The translations under genes were made by a program, and so were the position numbers. This document shows, piece by piece, positions 6,411 to 8,511 of a stretch of 8,511 nucleotides of DNA. Origin of the DNA: Treponema sp. (GTDB lineage Bacteria > Spirochaetota > Spirochaetia > Treponematales > Breznakiellaceae); NCBI GenBank assembly GCA_031288005.1, contig JAITSE010000077.1, positions 1-8,511 of the forward strand. Direction: 5' to 3'. A model generated the notes under the pieces. The model was not told the DNA's origin and searched no databases. It saw only the letters and a list, made by a program, of their open reading frames with translations. Position 1 is the stretch's first letter; each line of letters starts with the position of its first letter.

Positions 6411-6545
6411 ATAATTTTAGATTTCCCAGATAATTTTGTCAAATGCGACTTCCCAAAATTACAAGATTCAGGTTATATCGAATTTCCGATCAACAAAAAA
6501 GCCCTGGAACTGCTCCACGAATTCGCCCATATTTACGGGAACTAG
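6411..6545 (+). pseudogene. Possible gene remnant with an HEFAH motif
   Basis: A 44-codon open stretch with no start codon lies between in-frame TAA (6408-6410) and TAG (6543-6545). It reads IILDFPDNFVKCDFPKL, then a segment containing YIEFPINKKALELL, then HEFAHIYGN. The composition looks protein-like, and HEFAH fits the HExxH zinc-protease pattern. The same frame is open upstream of the TAA back to at least 6252, with a lysine/arginine/glutamate-rich stretch ending SDEQLY. It may be a decayed gene broken by the TAA, or chance. Confidence 0.25.
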
Positions 6546-6578
6546 TTCCGCGCTTGTTAAACCGCCTTTTTAACAGTC

Positions 6579-6596
6579 CGTATCACGCGCCGTGCG
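6579..6596 (+). repeat. 18-bp direct repeat, copy 1
   Basis: CGTATCACGCGCCGTGCG occurs here and again at 6730-6747, exactly 151 bp apart. The two copies bracket the 21-bp tandem array, suggesting a duplicated boundary of an inserted or expanded element. Confidence 0.85.
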
Positions 6597-6597
6597 G

Positions 6598-6681
6598 CCT
6601 TATAGAGTTCTGTAACGCCCTTATAGAGTTCTATAGCGGCCTTATAGAGTTCTATAGCGGCCTTATTTGATTCCCTAGCGC
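6598..6681. repeat. Second 21-bp tandem array, four units
   Basis: Units start at 6598, 6619, 6640 and 6661, each opening CCTT. The second and third are almost identical, the first differs at a few bases and the fourth is degenerate. The better units contain the dyad TATAGA-GT-TCTATA. The sequence is unrelated to the array at 1-118, but the 21-bp period and a palindromic element per unit are the same. One + frame reads LIEFYSG heptads, without a convincing gene around it. Confidence 0.9.
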
Positions 6682-6729
6682 CGTAATGCAAACACTTTGC
6701 GCCGGGCGGTGCAGACGCCTTGATACGCT

Positions 6730-6747
6730 CGTATCACGCGCCGTGCG
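6730..6747 (+). repeat. 18-bp direct repeat, copy 2
   Basis: This is the second copy of CGTATCACGCGCCGTGCG. Its first six bases also form the right arm of the inverted repeat TGATACG-CT-CGTATCA (6721-6736). Confidence 0.85.
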
Positions 6748-6805
6748 CCGTACTGCTCACACACCGGGCTTTAGTCAGCTTCCTTGCCTCTTGGCCCTGA
6801 CCAAC

Positions 6806-6852
6806 AAAAAAGCCCGGCGCTCCCACGGAGAAACCCCGTGAGGGCGGCGGGC
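6806..6852 (-). terminator. Strong intrinsic terminator of the InlB-repeat gene
   Basis: On the minus strand, GCCCGCCGCCCTCACGG (6852-6836) pairs with CCGTGGGAGCGCCGGGC (6828-6812) across a 7-nt loop, with 17 positions, two mismatches and one G-T wobble. Six T's (6811-6806) follow directly. It lies 32 bp after the stop codon of the InlB-repeat gene. Confidence 0.9.
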
Positions 6853-6884
6853 ATTACTGGCCAAACGGGAGCCGCAGGCCCCCT

Positions 6885-8511
6885 TTACTTCGTTGTCGTC
6901 CTGCGCGTCCAGGCGTTCCCATTGGCCGGGATTATTTCAAACAGGCCGCTGAGTTCTACAACGCCGTTGGCGTCATCGGAAGCGTCGAGGCTGCCGCCGC
7001 CGCGGAACGCCACTTCGAGGACTGACGGACCCCAGCCAAAGGACTGGAATCTATGCCCGACGACCCCCGGACCGTTTTCTATGCTGCCGTCCTGCGGCGA
7101 GTAGTCATAAGGATAACCCCATTTTTTCGCGAAGTTGACACACTTCCGCGCATATTCTTTCCAATGCGGAAGGTTATTCTTGGTTTTCCAACTGGTCCAA
7201 CTGTTGCTGTGAGGCTGCCAGGGTATTTCATTGACGTACGCATATCCCTGTGCGCGGGAGTCCCACAGGGCAATTCCAGGCGAAGATGGAGTATAGAGTT
7301 TGTTTTCCCCTTCACAATCTACGACCGCGTCTATTTCGTGGTCGTTCAAAAGGTCCCAGCCCAGGCTCTGGTAAAAGTCTCCCTCCCAGGAACCATCTTT
7401 CCAAAAAGTATGGTAAGGTCCTATGTCCAGGGGGCTGCGGGAGTTCTCTCCCTGAACAGACGGTATTTCGATCTCTGCGTTCACGAATACAATCCGTATC
7501 TGATGCGCGTTATATATCTGCCCGAGCAGCACAGGCCTCGGTATAATCTGTCCCTCGACATAGCCGGGAACAGCCTCCCCGGCGGGGACTTCTCCCCTGC
7601 TATCAGGAATCCCCTCCCACTGTATATAACTATAGGCTTGGCTGATGCTGTAGTCTGGCACCTCGGCCCAGGTGTTCATGCTCCTCCCTGGCAATACGCG
7701 GATACGGTTTTCCGTGGTGCGGCCTGTTACGTACACAGTCGAATCTATTTTTGATTTATAGTCCTGCCCGGCGAAGACAACGAATTCTTTCCGCTCCGGG
7801 AAGAACTGCCACAAGAGAGCGCCCGCGGCATTGTGTCCCCAGCCCCTTGTAGGCGGGTCCGCCAACTCTATGGTCTGCTCCACAGGCAGCCAGCGGGCGT
7901 AGAGCGTTATCACTTCGCCGGCGCTGCTTGCCAGGTCTGACACGCCACTCCCGGCCCGGTAAAGCGTAGTACTCACGCCGCGGTAAGGATGGGTGTTCCA
8001 CCCGGCAAAGACATAGCCAGGCCGGGTAAAGCCGTTTGCGGCCAGGACATTCTCCTCGTTCAGGGCATGGATGCTTGAAGCGACAGAGCCGCTCCCGCCG
8101 TTGGCGTTGTATATTACGCTGTAGACAGGCGTCCATTTTGCCCAGAAGCTCTTAGCCCCAGCAGCGCCCGCGGCTATAGTGCTGACCTGCTCCCCGCTAA
8201 AGTCAGCAGTGTCAAACCAGCCGGTGAAGCTATAGTTTGTCTTGGTTGGCTCAGGCAGAGTAAGGGCGGTTCCAAAAATATAGCTGCTCACGGCTTCCTC
8301 AGGGAGACTCCCTCCGTCCAAGTTATATGTAATCGTGTAGGAAGCGGGCGTCCACTTCGCCCAGAAGCTCTTATCCCCCGTGCTTTTCTGGGGTATCGAA
8401 GCAACCGCGCTCCCGGTGAGATTTGCGTTGCCGTACCAGCCGCCGAAGGTATAGCCGGCGCGGGCTGGAGCCGCCAGGGTAATGGTCTGGCTTTCAACAG
8501 TGTAGGATGCC
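6885..8511 (-). CDS. InlB B-repeat protein, C-terminal part (5' end outside window)
   Basis: The frame is open to the right edge, so only the last 541 residues are visible; a TTG at 8321 is internal, not the start. Three Listeria-Bacteroides (InlB B) repeats are seen, at visible residues about 1-67, 68-139 and 140-209. They carry the hallmarks GYTFGGW, YSFTGWF and YVFAGWN, then FWAKWTP, FWAKWTP and LYARWLP, with Y-N-x-x-GG joins. Such repeats occur in secreted or surface proteins. Residues about 215-541 form a tryptophan-rich region, probably beta-rich, that I do not recognise. It has segments such as EFVVFAGQDYKSK, IRIVFVNAEIEIP, KCVNFAKKWGYPYDY and VLEVAFRGGGS. No LPxTG motif or C-terminal anchor helix is seen; the end is TRRTTTK. 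A signal peptide cannot be checked here. Location at the surface is inference. Confidence 0.9.
   Translation of the reverse strand, partial: ASYTVESQTITLAAPARAGYTFGGWYGNANLTGSAVASIPQKSTGDKSFWAKWTPASYTITYNLDGGSLPEEAVSSYIFGTALTLPEPTKTNYSFTGWFDTADFSGEQVSTIAAGAAGAKSFWAKWTPVYSVIYNANGGSGSVASSIHALNEENVLAANGFTRPGYVFAGWNTHPYRGVSTTLYRAGSGVSDLASSAGEVITLYARWLPVEQTIELADPPTRGWGHNAAGALLWQFFPERKEFVVFAGQDYKSKIDSTVYVTGRTTENRIRVLPGRSMNTWAEVPDYSISQAYSYIQWEGIPDSRGEVPAGEAVPGYVEGQIIPRPVLLGQIYNAHQIRIVFVNAEIEIPSVQGENSRSPLDIGPYHTFWKDGSWEGDFYQSLGWDLLNDHEIDAVVDCEGENKLYTPSSPGIALWDSRAQGYAYVNEIPWQPHSNSWTSWKTKNNLPHWKEYARKCVNFAKKWGYPYDYSPQDGSIENGPGVVGHRFQSFGWGPSVLEVAFRGGGSLDASDDANGVVELSGLFEIIPANGNAWTRRTTTK

Larger units (their letters stand above)
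6225..6884. other. 660-bp region without an intact gene
   Basis: It lies between the GH130 start and the stop codon of the InlB-repeat gene. It holds an operator-like dyad (6256-6266), perfect palindromes CGGAATATATTCCG (6372-6385) and GGAACTAGTTCC (6538-6549), a possible gene remnant (6411-6545), a 21-bp tandem array (6598-6681), two copies of an 18-bp repeat, a 7-bp-arm inverted repeat (6721-6736) and a terminator (6806-6852). The first half is A/T-rich, the second G/C-rich, suggesting mixed origin. Confidence 0.75.

Noticed and set aside
6443..6670. 75-codon + frame ending in LIEFYSG repeats
   Set aside because: It has no ribosome site, runs through intergenic repeats, and its repeated end is a product of the 21-bp array.

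Overview
The window looks like a chromosomal segment of a host-associated spirochaete of the Treponema type, possibly a termite-gut lineage. This is inference from gene content: a two-part tmRNA signature with an ANYDSYALAA tag, an Hpt plus response-regulator/HD-GYP pair, the ACT/PFL-like pair, a GH130 mannoside phosphorylase and an InlB-repeat surface protein, all at about 50 percent GC. No single marker gene proves the taxon.

Layout, left to right. Positions 1-118 are a tandem array of 21-bp units, each with a perfect palindrome, running off the left edge. A perfect 15-bp-stem hairpin (130-162) follows, then the tmRNA gene ssrA on the + strand (214-560). Every protein gene is on the minus strand. 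The first transcription unit, read right to left, is an Hpt phosphotransfer protein followed by a response regulator fused to an HD-GYP c-di-GMP phosphodiesterase (1967 to 566). It ends tail-to-tail with ssrA, only 5 bp apart. The second unit (about 5009 to 2088) is an AI-2E-family membrane protein, a small ACT-domain protein (UPF0237) and a PFL-like UPF0210/DUF711 protein. It is preceded by a leader with a good promoter, two tiny ORFs and mutually exclusive hairpins. The third is a lone GH130 phosphorylase (6224 to 5223). A 660-bp stretch without an intact gene (6225-6884) holds a second 21-bp tandem array, an 18-bp direct repeat, several perfect palindromes and a possible gene remnant. The right edge carries the C-terminal 541 residues of an InlB B-repeat protein with an unrecognised C-terminal region, ended by a strong intrinsic terminator (6806-6852).

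Functionally, the Hpt/HD-GYP pair probably forms the end of a phosphorelay that lowers c-di-GMP. The ACT/UPF0210 pair is a widely conserved but functionally unassigned couple, here co-transcribed with a transporter-like membrane protein. GH130 suggests mannan or mannoside use, and the InlB-repeat protein suggests a secreted or surface role. The least explained structures are the two in-phase 21-bp palindromic arrays, the AI-2E leader and the C-terminal region of the InlB-repeat protein.
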